A DNA stretch of 64,000 nt, taken from NCBI GenBank assembly GCA_022385755.1, contig MU278395.1, positions 1 through 64,000 on the forward strand, given 5' to 3'. Positions within the stretch are counted from its first letter, which is position 1; each line of letters starts with the position of its first letter. This DNA comes from Trametopsis cervina (lineage: Eukaryota > Basidiomycota > Agaricomycetes > Polyporales > Irpicaceae). Below the pieces are notes generated by a model, which had not been told where the DNA came from, ran no database searches, and saw nothing but the letters and a program-made list of their open reading frames with translations. This document shows, piece after piece, positions 24,101 through 34,378 of this stretch. The position numbers and the translations under genes are program-made.

Positions 24101-26660
24101 ATTAAGGAGGCTTTGAAGTGGATCGAGGTAAGTGCACTGTTATTTCCCTGTGCGGAAGTGTCTCACGGCCCAATACGTAGACTCATACGCTAGAATTTGA
24201 AGCGGACAGGCAGCTAAACGAGCTCAAAGACATGCTTGGCGAGGTCGACCAGTTTCTGTTGATGTGCATTCCCGCGATATCCCTTTCCACTCCTCACCTC
24301 TACCTGTCCGCCCTCGCATACGTCCCTCAAGCCTCGTTCATACACCGGTGCTATTCCGAAGTTTACACTGGAGGGGTCCACATCGTTAACAAGGAGGATG
24401 TACGCTGGTCAGAGTGTATCCTTCGCATTGTCAGCAGTAACCACATTCGTAGTGTTGCCGTCTCACCGGATGGTCGTACTCTCGCGACGGGAGACGGTGA
24501 GGGCACGGTTGTGCTCTGGGACGCGGTGACCGGAGAGCGTATGGGTGACCCTCTGGAGGGTCATACAGACCAGGTCTGGTCGGTTACATTCTCTCCCAAC
24601 GGGAAGACACTTGGCTCAGGCTCCGGTGATGGCTCCGTCCGCCTCTGGAACGTAGCGACAGGGACGCAGCTAGGTGATGCTCTCCAAAGCCGCACAAGTA
24701 CAATCTGGTCAGTAGCATTTTCACTGGACGGAGAAACATTGCTCTCGGGCTCAGATGACGGGACAGTCCTAGCCTGGTCCGTGTCGAGCGGAGAGCTGAC
24801 TGGCGAAGCCCTTACAGGTCTTACAAGTTCCACCAGGGCAGCTGCCTTTTCGCCGCACGGGAAGACAGTTGCTTTGGGATTGGTGGATGGGACAGTCGGG
24901 GTCCTGAATACAGAGACGAGAAAACTGATGTATGCACCTCTCACGGGCCACGCGGGTCAAATCTTGGCTGTCGCCTTCTCGCCAGACGGCCGGATACTCG
25001 CATCTGGCGCATATGACAAGATAATCCGGCTGTGGGATGCAGCAACCGGGCAGCCGACGGGTAGCCTCCGTAATGGTCACACAGATTGGGTCTCATGCAT
25101 AGCCTTTTCTCCTGATGGGCGCATTCTTGCATCGGGCTCATTGGACCAGACTATACGGTTATGGACGGTGGACACCGGGAAGCCAGTTGGTGGTCCGCTC
25201 GTTGGCCACTCCTCCTGGATTCGCTCACTTGCATTTTTGCCTGACAGTCAGAGGATAGCCTCAGTCTCGGATGACAAGACCACGCGGGTGTGGAAGACCG
25301 AGGCCAGGCAGGTGGAAAGCGCATTTATGGCTGCCCATAGTGGTGTTGTCAGCGCAGTTGCATTCTCCCCCAGTAATGACATTGCAGCCTCGGGGTCAGC
25401 CGATTGCACAGTACGCTTGTGGAACGTTCACACAGGGATGCCTGTCGGAGAGCCACTCCGCGGTCATACAAACTCGGTGAAGTCTGTGGCGTTCTCCCCG
25501 GATGGAGGGACGATTGTGTCGGGCTCAGACGATTGCACGATCCGTCTGTGGAATGCGCAGACGGGTCAGCCCGCGCGCGAACCCATCGTTGGCGACTTTG
25601 GCTGGGTTTTTACTGTTGTCTTCTCCCCAGACGGCACAATCTTCGCATCGGGCTCATATGACATGGCAATTCGGCTTTGGAGTGCGCTGACAGGCGAGCA
25701 GTTAGGAGCACCTCTGACTGGACACACCAACTCCGTTACAAGTGTCGTCTTCTCGCCAGATGGCCGCTATCTCGTCTCGTGGTCATGGGACGGGACGATC
25801 ATGTTGTGGAACGTGACGACGAGGAAGCGCATCGGTGAGCCCCTCCGCCATGGGGAATATGTCTTTTCAGTTGCCTTCTCTCCGGATGGCCAGATCATTG
25901 CATCTGGGGGCGACAATACCATTCGGCTATGGCGCGTGGACACACAGGAACCAATTGCCGAGTTTCTCGAAGCTCACGCTGACAGAGTCAACTCTATCGC
26001 GTTTTCGCCGTTTGGAAAGACGCTTATCTCAGGCTCAGCCGACTGCACTATCTGCTTATGGGACGTCGCGACCCGCAAACCTATTGGAGGCCCTCTCAGA
26101 GGACACACAGCAGACGTGAACTCTGTCGCCTTCTCTCCCGACGGCACGACCATTCTCTCGGGCTCAGATGACCGCACAGTTCGGCTGTGGGGGCTTCCTG
26201 CCGTTCACTCTACTCGTTCCGCTTACCACGAAGCAGCCTTACCCCTTCCTGAGCAATCGGAAAACAGCGTCACAACTGACAACACACACAGCAATATGAC
26301 TGCGTCATCGATCAACGCGTCCCTCAACAGCACCGTCCACGATATTGGTATGTCCCTGCCCCATTTTCTCCTTTGCGATACTTGCACGACTCACCTTCAA
26401 TTATGCTCTCTCTTACAGAATCCTCATCCGGTTCCTCAGCGACAATAGAGCACTCTCTAAACTCTGATTCCTCGATCCTGGACAATGTGACTGGCTATAT
26501 GCTGGGGCCTGAAGATGAACTCTTATTCTGGGTCTCTCCAGACTATCAAACGGGACTATGGAGACCTGCTACTCGATGGATTGCTGGTACACGTTCCCTT
26601 CGTCTCGATCTCTCTCGTTTTGTCCACGGAGAACGTTGGGAGCAATGCCAAGGCCCCTAG
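21162..26660 (+). CDS. NLR-type receptor 2: C2 - helical region - NACHT - 14 WD40 repeats
   Basis: The tandem paralogue of the receptor at 13,047; 1,665 aa. Exons are 21162..21216, 21270..21399, 21450..21574, 21636..21928, 21981..22031, 22083..22278, 22340..22519, 22569..24127, 24181..26347 and 26419..26660. Exon sizes match gene 1 closely (55, 130, 125, 51 and 196 nt are identical); exon 7 is 66 nt shorter. Walker A GVAGSGKS is at about 400-407, IVVVIDAIDEV follows, and fourteen WD40 repeats begin near residue 950. The C-terminal tail keeps LDLSRFVHG. Unspliced, the frame would stop at TAG 22080-22082, but that triplet is the acceptor end of a 51-nt GT-AG intron (22032-22082), so I consider the gene intact. 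Each blade resembles its positional counterpart in gene 1 more than its neighbours. The ligand and downstream effector are unknown. Confidence 0.92.
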
Positions 26661-26879
26661 TCGCAGCTGTCTCTTCCCCGTTCGCGCATACTAATATCCT
26701 GTAACAAATCGCTCGCCGTCTGTTAGAGCACGACAAGAAATTATGGTCAACAATTGATACCTTCGCTGTCCATAGAAACCGCTGAGTGAGAGCCAGATGA
26801 GAATTCAGTTTCGTCGACCACCCACCGCAAGTTCCCCGTGTGAAGGCTGTTCGCGAGGTGAAGACGTTTTAGCTTGCAT

Positions 26880-27400
26880 CACGATAGTTGCGTGAGGGCG
26901 CTGTCGACCTGCAAAGCCGCGGTTCGTTGATGTGGCGTGCAGTCCGACAGCGTCGAAGCCTGTGCCACAGCCATCGACACCCCCATAGGAAACTCATGCC
27001 GTGTTTGTGGCGGAGCATTTGCCTACACGGACCTTCAATGACGCACCGCAACATCCACAGATACAGCGCCAACGGATTGCCCTCACATAGACCTCGCGCC
27101 ACAATACCCCTACCCACCCGGCTCTCGCATCCCTTCACGACACCATCCTGGTGCATGCGCTCCCGCTCACAAACCTCAGCAAAACGCCGCAACCGATCCC
27201 TCGTCAAGTGAGGGGGTGGCTTCTGCCTCGCTGTCACGGTGCTGTCCTTTCCCCGCTTGCTCCCTCCAGTCCTGCATTCAATCTTCCTGACGCTCTGATG
27301 CTCAGCCGCGGGTGTGGATACGCATCGGCACCAGATGACTATACGAGCGGCTCTTGGCAACATATCGACGTGCCGCGCGCTCCCGTCCGCTGTACGATAT
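26880..27400. repeat. Repeat fragment D (middle of unit A/B)
   Basis: The stretch aligns with A 2,470-2,880 and B 9,030-9,400. Shared features are GTTGATGTGGCGTG, the run of CAC/ACC-rich sequence after it, and CTCAGCCGCGGGTGTGGAT (with CTTTGCCGCGGGTGTGGATG in B). No open frame is conserved among the three copies. It lies about 0.7 kb upstream of the intact methyltransferase gene, as expected if that gene opens the next unit of the array. Confidence 0.75.
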
Positions 27401-28051
27401 CCTTGCATGGACCAACGGCAACCAGCCTACTGAAAAGCTGGGCTCTCGCCATTACTTGCCGTCGCTGTGAGTATTTCCTCCGTCACGATTCGCATGAGTT
27501 CTACGCTGTATAGGAGAATAAGCCTGCAGACGTACATGTACTTCCACAACAACCGGATACTGCTGAGGAAGAAACCGAGCGGCGCACGAAGGAAGATCAC
27601 GAGGGCGGAACCTGCATGACATGACTGTTTCGTTAGACTCGGCACTGTATCACTCATGATGCAGTAAGTGGGAGAAGAGGAGGGTAGCTGCGGATAGCGT
27701 GCAGACCCGAGCAGCGAGTGACACGTTTGAAGACGAGGTCTGCTTGGCGCAATTTACCTGATGTGTCGGTTCAAGCCACTGCCAAAAGCTCGTCACCTTT
27801 GATATTCAGTAAGAACGGTGAGACAGCACCACGACTCACCGTGATGACGTTATACGAGTATACGAGGTATACCGTGGCGGTCGAGGTCACATGCTGATAA
27901 CTGAGAACATGTCGCATACACGCTTCCCTGCAATGTTACGGCGGCAATCTGTACTGCTGCGGGGATGATCGGGAGCAGCGGAGCGGCGACTCTGATATGT
28001 TTGAGCACAGCGCGCACAACGCTGCAGTTCAAACCTTCCCATCCCATACGG
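27401..28051. other. Spacer upstream of the methyltransferase gene, no gene seen
   Basis: No supportable coding structure was found. A block around 27,715-27,755, containing GAAGACGAGGTCTGCTT, recurs at 29,280-29,320 downstream of the methyltransferase gene, so the gene is bracketed by a short direct repeat. Confidence 0.5.
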
Positions 28052-28058
28052 TATAAAG
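28052..28058 (+). promoter_or_regulatory. Candidate TATA box of the ICMT-like gene
   Basis: TATAAAG lies 65 bp upstream of the chosen start codon at 28,123, a normal core-promoter distance in filamentous fungi. The call rests on sequence and position only. Confidence 0.5.
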
Positions 28059-28122
28059 TGTTCACGCACTTTGGTGAATCCCACGCCCGACCCCGCCTTC
28101 CCATCCACCACACAAGCCAGCC

Positions 28123-28939
28123 ATGTCCATGATTTGGGCCCCGCTAGCCACCTCGCTGCCAATCTCTCCTCTCTTCAAAATCCCATTCCTGTTCGTGAAC
28201 GCGCGATGCGTGCATGTGGCTTACACCCCGCCGAACCCGGTGCCAAACGCGAATGAGACGAAGAAGTATGGTTACTCGCACAGTATGACGTGGTTCAACT
28301 TCGTACGAGGGTTGGCAGTCGCGGCGAAGGTACGTTCAGACCGCTGCGTTCTTCTTATCTTCGCTCATTTGATATGGCCATCTGTAGGGTATACACTGGC
28401 TTTATGCTGTAGCGGAATCAGCGGTAATCATCGCCAACAGATTCCCCTCAGAGGAAGGAACGCACGTGTTGTCCACCCTCCTTCGCCGACCTTCTGCCGC
28501 TACCGACGTCGAGTTCACCCCCGCTTGGATAGCTGGCTGCGCGCTGCTGGTGACAGGTGCAGCTATCCGCCTAGCATGCCAACGCGAGCTGGGACGATGG
28601 TTCACATGGGAGATGTCCGTCAAGAAAGACCAGGAGCTCATTACCACGGGGCCATACTCTGTTGTCCGCCACCCATCCTACACCGGCATGATATTCATCA
28701 CCGCGGGGGCCATCTTGTGTCAGTTCGGACCTGGGAGTTGGATGAGGGCGGCTGGATGGACTGAATTGAGCGGCGTGAAGGTCGGGTTGTTGTTCTGGTT
28801 CGGTTACACCCTCACTATACCTGGGATGATGATATTCCGTACGGTGACGGAGGATCGTGTGTTGAGGGAGAGTTTCCCGGTGCAGTGGGACTCCTACGCG
28901 AAGAGAACGCCTTACAGGTTGATTCCGTACGTATTTTAG
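28123..28939 (+). CDS. Isoprenylcysteine carboxyl methyltransferase-like membrane protein
   Basis: A predicted membrane methyltransferase of the ICMT/PEMT superfamily, 252 aa, with exons 28123..28329 and 28388..28939. Members methylate the C-terminal prenylcysteine of CaaX proteins in the ER using S-adenosylmethionine; basidiomycetes carry several paralogues of uncertain substrate. The signature is GPYSVVRHPSYTGMI (near residues 165-180), followed by a hydrophobic stretch and the ED(R)VLRESF segment typical of the C-terminal catalytic region. Several hydrophobic segments support a multi-pass protein. Both splice sites are canonical, and the start is the first ATG after the TATA box. Two decayed copies (1-300; 6,505-6,890) show that this is the surviving member of a local duplication series. 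The exact methyl acceptor cannot be inferred. Confidence 0.88.
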
Positions 28940-29161
28940 TGCCGCAGATATTGTCTTCCGTAGAATAGCATCTTGAGCCAAGTTTTGATATCGTTGATAT
29001 TCTTGATGGCCGTCGTTGTACACACAGACCACAGAGGGCAAGAAAGAAGTGGTTTGATAGAGGAAGGCTATGCGTACGACGACTATACGACCGTGCTCTC
29101 TAAGGTCGTTTGCTGCGGCGTGGCGTGAGAACCCAAACGCATGATCAGGCGCCCAGCGTTA

Positions 29162-29190
29162 TGCCTGCCCTTACAATGTAAGGGCAGGCA
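29162..29190. repeat. Perfect inverted repeat 1 (13-bp arms, 3-nt loop)
   Basis: The arm TGCCTGCCCTTAC (29,162-29,174) is followed by AAT and then the exact reverse complement (29,178-29,190). A second perfect hairpin begins 2 bp later. Confidence 0.9.
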
Positions 29191-29192
29191 CA

Positions 29193-29226
29193 CTTTTCGT
29201 ACGAAACCATAGCCTCGTACGAAAAG
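29193..29226. repeat. Perfect inverted repeat 2 (12-bp arms, 10-nt loop)
   Basis: The arm CTTTTCGTACGA (29,193-29,204) and its exact complement TCGTACGAAAAG (29,215-29,226) flank a 10-nt loop. Each arm also contains the palindrome TCGTACGA. The two neighbouring hairpins could be nested ends of a small MITE-like element or a structured transcript; neither is proven. Confidence 0.9.
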
Positions 29227-29998
29227 TAATGAGTGAGAGAAGAGGCGGGCAGCTCCAAGTGATTTAGCGACGGCGCAGCGAATGACACGTTCGAAGACGA
29301 GGTCTGCTTCGCGAAGCAGAATGTTTCTTGATTTTCATTATTCAAATTGTATCCTTTCATTCGAGAATGCTGTATAACATGTTCACGTTTGTGCAAGCTG
29401 ATCATGCATAGTCTATCCACTATCCACAGTCTATGCGAATAACGTCTGCTCAAGACTGCAAGCAATTGTTGAGAAATGTAAGCATGCGTCAGTACCATCC
29501 CGAAACTGCCAAAAGCAGAGGGGATCAGGTGGCATCTCCGTTTATGGTAGTCCTCGACGATTGCTACCCATACCACCTCAAGGTCAGTTTTAATCGTCAA
29601 CTCTCCACCCTACCGCCAGTCGTACCTAATGGTGAGTCTCGGCTTCTTCTCTTGCGAATTACACCTCTGTACCGTGATGTAGTCAGCCGCCCAAGGATCT
29701 TCGTCACGCCACCGTGAATTGAGCCGTGAAGAGGCTACGATTTGCTAGTGCGTTATCGCTATCTCAGTTCTGCGCCAAGTCCTACGTTCTCCTGGCTCCA
29801 CTTAGAGCATTCGAACAAAATGCTCTCCAGGAACGAAATAACGATATTTCGGACTCTTTGCTGTCGGTATATCAGCGGAGGTTTACCATATTCGGCCATC
29901 GGGAATGATATCATTAAGTAAGGACCAGCCTCTCGTTCGCGACATGAACCCACGCCCTGTCCGGAGCCTCTAGTGGTGACAAGAGCTTGCCGCCACCA

Positions 29999-30005
29999 TA
30001 TAAAT
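29999..30005 (+). promoter_or_regulatory. Candidate TATA box of the glycosidase gene
   Basis: TATAAAT lies 107 bp upstream of the ATG at 30,106 and is followed by pyrimidine-rich leader sequence. The call rests on position and sequence only. Confidence 0.5.
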
Positions 30006-30105
30006 CCACCAGTCGGTGGCAACCACATCTTCTCGGGACTTTGCTCTCCGCTCATCTTGCTCAGGCCCCGCTGGATAAGTCCTGTACACCGACAATTTCA
30101 CCAGC

Positions 30106-31506
30106 ATGGCTAGACGCGCCCTTGCGTTACTCGTTCTTTTTCTATTCAAGAGGCTCCACGCGCAAAGCTTAACAAGTGATCAGCTCTCGGACGTGAAGAA
30201 CCGCCTGGCAGAGGGGGCAAAACAATCTTGGGAATTGGGTACACGGGCACAGGCACTCACTGAGCTCGACACCCCATCTTTCTCCGTGTTGACAATCAAC
30301 GCAACTCTCCCTCCACCGATCTCAGCCCCGCCCTCTCTTTCCGAGGTACTGTCCATCGCGCAATCAGTGGTAAAGAGTAGACCGTCGTCCTCCAACGGCC
30401 CTCAGCCCCTTGCCGCAAACTCAGCTGCAGGAGACCCACCTTCAATAGGTGTTTCCGTCTTGCTGGCGAACTGGACAGGCAGGGGTGCCCAGGACAATCT
30501 GGACTATGCCGGCGCCGCCCAAGACCAGCTACAGTTCCTGTTCACGCAAGTACCACACACGAGCGACGGTGCGATTTCTCATAGAATCGAGAAGCTGCAG
30601 CTGTGGAGCGATTTCGTCTACATGGTCCCGCCATTTCTTTCGTACTATGGCGTCCTGACCGGAAACCAGAGCTTGGTGGAGGAGGGATACAACCAGATTA
30701 AGCTGTACCGGAATTACCTGCGGGACGCGAGTGCTGGTGGGCTCTGGAAACACATCGTAATGGGAAACGATGGGACGGATCCAGGACATTGGTCTACTGG
30801 TGAGTAGCATGTGCAGTTTTACTCATTACCTGTTGCTGGTCCATTGTCGCCAGTGCAACCGTGGAGACTGACAGAGTTTTGTTGCAGGAAATGCTTGGGC
30901 AGCCGCAGGAATGATGAGAGTTCTTGGAACAATCTCTCATTCGCAGTTCGCGAGTCAGATGCAGGATGAGCAAAAGGACCTAATGAACTGGGCTAGTGAG
31001 ATCCATAGCGGAATGTATGCCCACCTAGTGCGTCCGCCCTTCCGTCTGCTTGGCTAACACGTACTAAGAGCGTTTGACTCCACTACCAGCGCTCGTCGGG
31101 ACTGTTCGGGAATTATGCCGACGATAGTTCAACCTTCGACGACGCTTCCTCAACGTCACTGCTCGCCAGCTCGGTATACCGGCTTGCTCTTCTAGGCGGC
31201 GCCCATACATTTGTCCCCAAGGCTGAGACGTCGCGCAAGGCGCTCTTCGCACAGTCCTCGAACGGTAGTCTGGAGCATTTCACGTCTGACGGATGGCTGG
31301 TACCTGTCGTTAATCCGGACAACGTGGGGCAGCAAGGCTCGCAGAGTCCTGAGGGGCAAGCGTTTGTCGTCGAACTCAGTGCAGCCTGGAACGATTGGGT
31401 AGCCGCCGGGTCGCCCGGGGCTAACGCCGCCATTCAGCTCGGTGCGGGGCTTACGCAGTGGTGGGTGATATTGCTCGCTGTCTTGACTAGCACTGCATTA
31501 CTATGA
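30106..31506 (+). CDS. Secreted six-hairpin glycosidase (GH105-like)
   Basis: A predicted secreted carbohydrate-active protein of 416 aa, with exons 30106..30799, 30888..31027 and 31090..31506. It starts with a signal peptide (residues 1-20, MARRALALLVLFLF then HAQS). The body fits the alpha/alpha six-hairpin fold of unsaturated rhamnogalacturonyl hydrolases and relatives. Family-like features are LWSDFVYMVPPFLSYYG, a DPGHWSTGNAWAAAGM segment spanning the first splice junction, and repeated helices. Several N-glycosylation sequons are visible. The protein ends with a hydrophobic helix and almost no tail, which suggests a GPI-anchor signal, so it may sit on the outer membrane or wall. The substrate is not certain: many basidiomycete members are uncharacterised. 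Confidence 0.85.
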
Positions 31507-32216
31507 GAAGTGATGGCTCTAAAGGAGAGACGCCTTCCATATCTCGTAAAACATTAAACTTGTGGACCGTTTTTGCTATATACCATTAGACACTTTCTTC
31601 ATAATTACGACTGTAAACTGGACTTTTTTTCTTCCTCGTAGGGGTTATTCGATATATCAGATGTGTCTTGTGCATCTGTTTGGAATTGTAGAGGAGCTGC
31701 GTAGTTCATTCTAGGCCTTGTACTCTTGAACACATTGTTGTACTGTTGGTTTCGCTTTACTTACATCTATCACCGCTGTCCTGGACTGTCGATATGCGTA
31801 GCACCGTAATGATAATCGAACGTGTACAACTAGTCATATATGCGAGCTTTCAACTAGCAATCCACTTGAAGGACATAGAGAGTTATTGTCCTGCATCCTG
31901 AGCGGTCGTGACTGAGGCGCATCAGATTGTCACCCGATGATGGTCCAAAGCAGGCATTTAGGTTCGCGCTGAGTTTGATAGACCCGGTTCGCGACATTTC
32001 TACTGTCAACTTGTTTCGCTCGAATGTGCAAGCTGCAGACGTGGGCAACACCCCAGTGATGGTCTGTCCATCACATGGTTCAACAGATCCGCATGACAAA
32101 CGCCACATGAGTAGTGTTCTTGACGGAAGAGGGGAGTTATCTTGTTCCCAGCCGTTACTCCGTCCCGAGTTCTGATTCCGGATCGTTAGGATATCCCTCC
32201 CAGGCCGCAGCCTACA
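31507..32216. other. Intergenic, no gene seen
   Basis: AT-richer than the flanking genes, consistent with the 3' region of the glycosidase gene and the promoter of the F-box gene. A 133-codon minus-strand frame at 31,854-32,255 has no domain and no splice support. Confidence 0.5.
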
Positions 32217-32224
32217 TATAAATA
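32217..32224 (+). promoter_or_regulatory. Candidate TATA box of the single-exon F-box gene
   Basis: TATAAATA lies 190 bp upstream of the chosen ATG at 32,407. The distance allows a leader, and the stretch at 32,297-32,349 could contain a leader intron. Confidence 0.45.
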
Positions 32225-32406
32225 CGAGTTGTTGGTACATCTGAACCTTCAACACCCGTCTACACGTACCCCTCTTTCGCGTCCTCCTTTCTCAAGGTAC
32301 GCTTGCTTGTGTTAGTGTATAACGTTGTGACTCAACCTATTAATCGCACAGTTCGCTTGAAAAGTTCGCTTCATCCACCAGCGAGGCCTCAAAACCATTC
32401 TCATCT

Positions 32407-33750
32407 ATGCAGCAACAACAACAGCAACCAACCGAGTCAGGATTTCAGTCACTTCCTCAAGAGATTGCTGAAACCATCTTCGATGCTCTCGATGGGGACG
32501 TACCCACGTTATCCAACTGTGTGCTCGTTTCCCGTGTGTGGGCCTCTCTCTCATATCCTATGCGGTTTCGTCGCGTGGGATTTGCTGCTCGCATCGCTCG
32601 TGAAGGGATGAATACCGGGCCTCGTACATTTGATGATTTCCTAGAGGTCCTCCGGCACTCCCCCCGCCTTTGCCAGTGTATCCAAGAACTTACATTGAAG
32701 TCGCAGAGCGCCGTGGGCATCCTAGACACAACTACTCTCCACGGTATTGTCCAACATCTCCCTTTCCTAACAGCCCTGGAAGTTGCTGTCCCGTATCTAT
32801 ATCTTTCACAGGCAGCATCAAACGCGTTCGTTCGATCTGCTCGGCTACAGAAACTCACCATTGGCGAAGACTGCCTTTGGATGTCCCAGGAATCGCTTTC
32901 CGAAATGCTCAGTCTCTTCGATGAGATCGAAGAAATCAATCACTATGTCAGCTCGATGCCTATGGAGAGCCAACCCGACTTTGTCGCCCTGCGTCCATCA
33001 TCGCGCAAGTTGGCAGTCAAGTCGCTATTCTTCTCTCACGGTCACCGGCCTGTCATGACCAAAGCCGTCGAAAGCTGTCTCTCTATATACTCCCAAATTC
33101 TCAGCTCGTCGACACTCCGCACCTTCTCCATAGACCCAGGGTACCTCTCTCCGGAAGAGCTCATGTCTTACGGTCGGTTCGTTGGCGAGTTGGGTAAACA
33201 CCTCGTCGACTTCACCTGTGGTGTTTATCGGCGCGGCCCTATGACAGAGGGGATAGATCTCCTACTGCCCTTTCAAACGAGCGCGAACATGCTGAGGGCA
33301 GACGTTATCGAAGACGGATATCCGGAGCTCCTAACTGCGCGATACGCCGTTGGCCTGGAGTTTTCCTTCTGGTTCCAGCGTGTCGTAACGTGCGGCTGGG
33401 ACCTGGCCGTGCGCGGGCTTACGCGCGCTCCTGCCTCTGTCCGCATGATGTGCCTGAAGTTCGAGGCCCCGGACCACTTTTTGGCCACATTCGAGGGCGC
33501 AAACGTCAGTCCTCTGGGCGCGCTGGTCATGCTCCTGGAAACACTCAGCTGGTCCGATGTTGTCAAACAAATAATGGATGGTCACAAGTCATTGGAGATG
33601 GTGCAGGTGCAAATGCAAGTACCAGCCGCCTGCTTTGAGACGGCCGAGGACCGCGAGATCTTCAGGATGGATTGCGAAAGTGCGGTGTTGGCTAGGTGCT
33701 TAGGAGACAATACGTGCAAACCTGCAGTTGTGCAAGTGACCGTAATATGA
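32407..33750 (+). CDS. F-box-like protein, single exon
   Basis: A 447-aa protein with a glutamine-rich start (residues 2-8), followed by an F-box-like motif at about 15-60: SLPQEIAETIFDAL, then NCVLVSRVWASLSYP. F-box proteins usually bind Skp1 and recruit substrates to SCF ubiquitin ligases. The remaining part has the leucine-spaced segments of the large, fast-evolving basidiomycete F-box/LRR-like families, but no clear repeat. The frame is open throughout with no need for splicing. The substrate is unknown. The start is the first ATG after the CAG-type leader; no alternative upstream ATG is in frame. Confidence 0.8.
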   Translation: MQQQQQQPTESGFQSLPQEIAETIFDALDGDVPTLSNCVLVSRVWASLSYPMRFRRVGFAARIAREGMNTGPRTFDDFLEVLRHSPRLCQCIQELTLKSQSAVGILDTTTLHGIVQHLPFLTALEVAVPYLYLSQAASNAFVRSARLQKLTIGEDCLWMSQESLSEMLSLFDEIEEINHYVSSMPMESQPDFVALRPSSRKLAVKSLFFSHGHRPVMTKAVESCLSIYSQILSSSTLRTFSIDPGYLSPEELMSYGRFVGELGKHLVDFTCGVYRRGPMTEGIDLLLPFQTSANMLRADVIEDGYPELLTARYAVGLEFSFWFQRVVTCGWDLAVRGLTRAPASVRMMCLKFEAPDHFLATFEGANVSPLGALVMLLETLSWSDVVKQIMDGHKSLEMVQVQMQVPAACFETAEDREIFRMDCESAVLARCLGDNTCKPAVVQVTVI

Positions 33751-34378
33751 CCGCATTACTTCGCGCCCTCGTTACGCCCTCTGTTCATACTATATCCCTT
33801 CCGACCGTGCTGGCACACTTAAATCTGTTGCGGTTTGGTGGTTCGTATCTTTAGTGGTATATTCGCCCACAAGACACTCACGTTCTGGTTGGTCTTTCGC
33901 GTCTCGCTGTTCGGTATGATCGTCTGTTCTTCTCGCAGCTTGTAGCCATGCCCACCACGGAGGACGCGGCATCGGACTTGTTTACGCAAACCTTCTCATA
34001 TCTTATTTTAGCTCACTAGGTCCGAAGTAATGAGCGCGTTGTATCAGGAGGGGACAAGCAATATCTGTACAGTACGAATAAACCTCATAATATGCCTTCT
34101 TCCCAGGATCACTGTTCATACCAGGTTATTACCGTGCGAGAACTCCGGTGGAGCCACAATAACATGTTCACAATTACCGTGTTCATCTGTCAGAGGGAGA
34201 TGCGCGATGCCTCTATGCGTGGAAGGAAAGCTGTGATTGCGAGTTATGAGCCCTGAGATACGAAGCATCCCTCTTCTTCTCCTATTATCTATTAAAAGAG
34301 ACGATCAATATATCACAGTAACGAGTCGATCCAAAACGTAAAGCACTGCGCGACAAAATCGAATTTCCTCCAAGTCAT
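33751..34378. other. Convergent intergenic region, no gene seen
   Basis: The region lies between the 3' ends of two convergent F-box genes. It contains no coding structure I can support. Confidence 0.5.

Larger units (their letters stand above)
28940..29998. other. Intergenic region with inverted repeats, no gene seen
   Basis: Short frames up to 151 codons on either strand show no domain or splice logic. The notable content is the adjacent pair of perfect hairpins at 29,162-29,226 and the second copy of the GAAGACGAGGTCTGCTT block near 29,296. Confidence 0.5.

Noticed and set aside
29162..29226. Intrinsic transcription terminators
   Set aside because: The window is eukaryotic, and the hairpins lack a functional T-run context for such a role.
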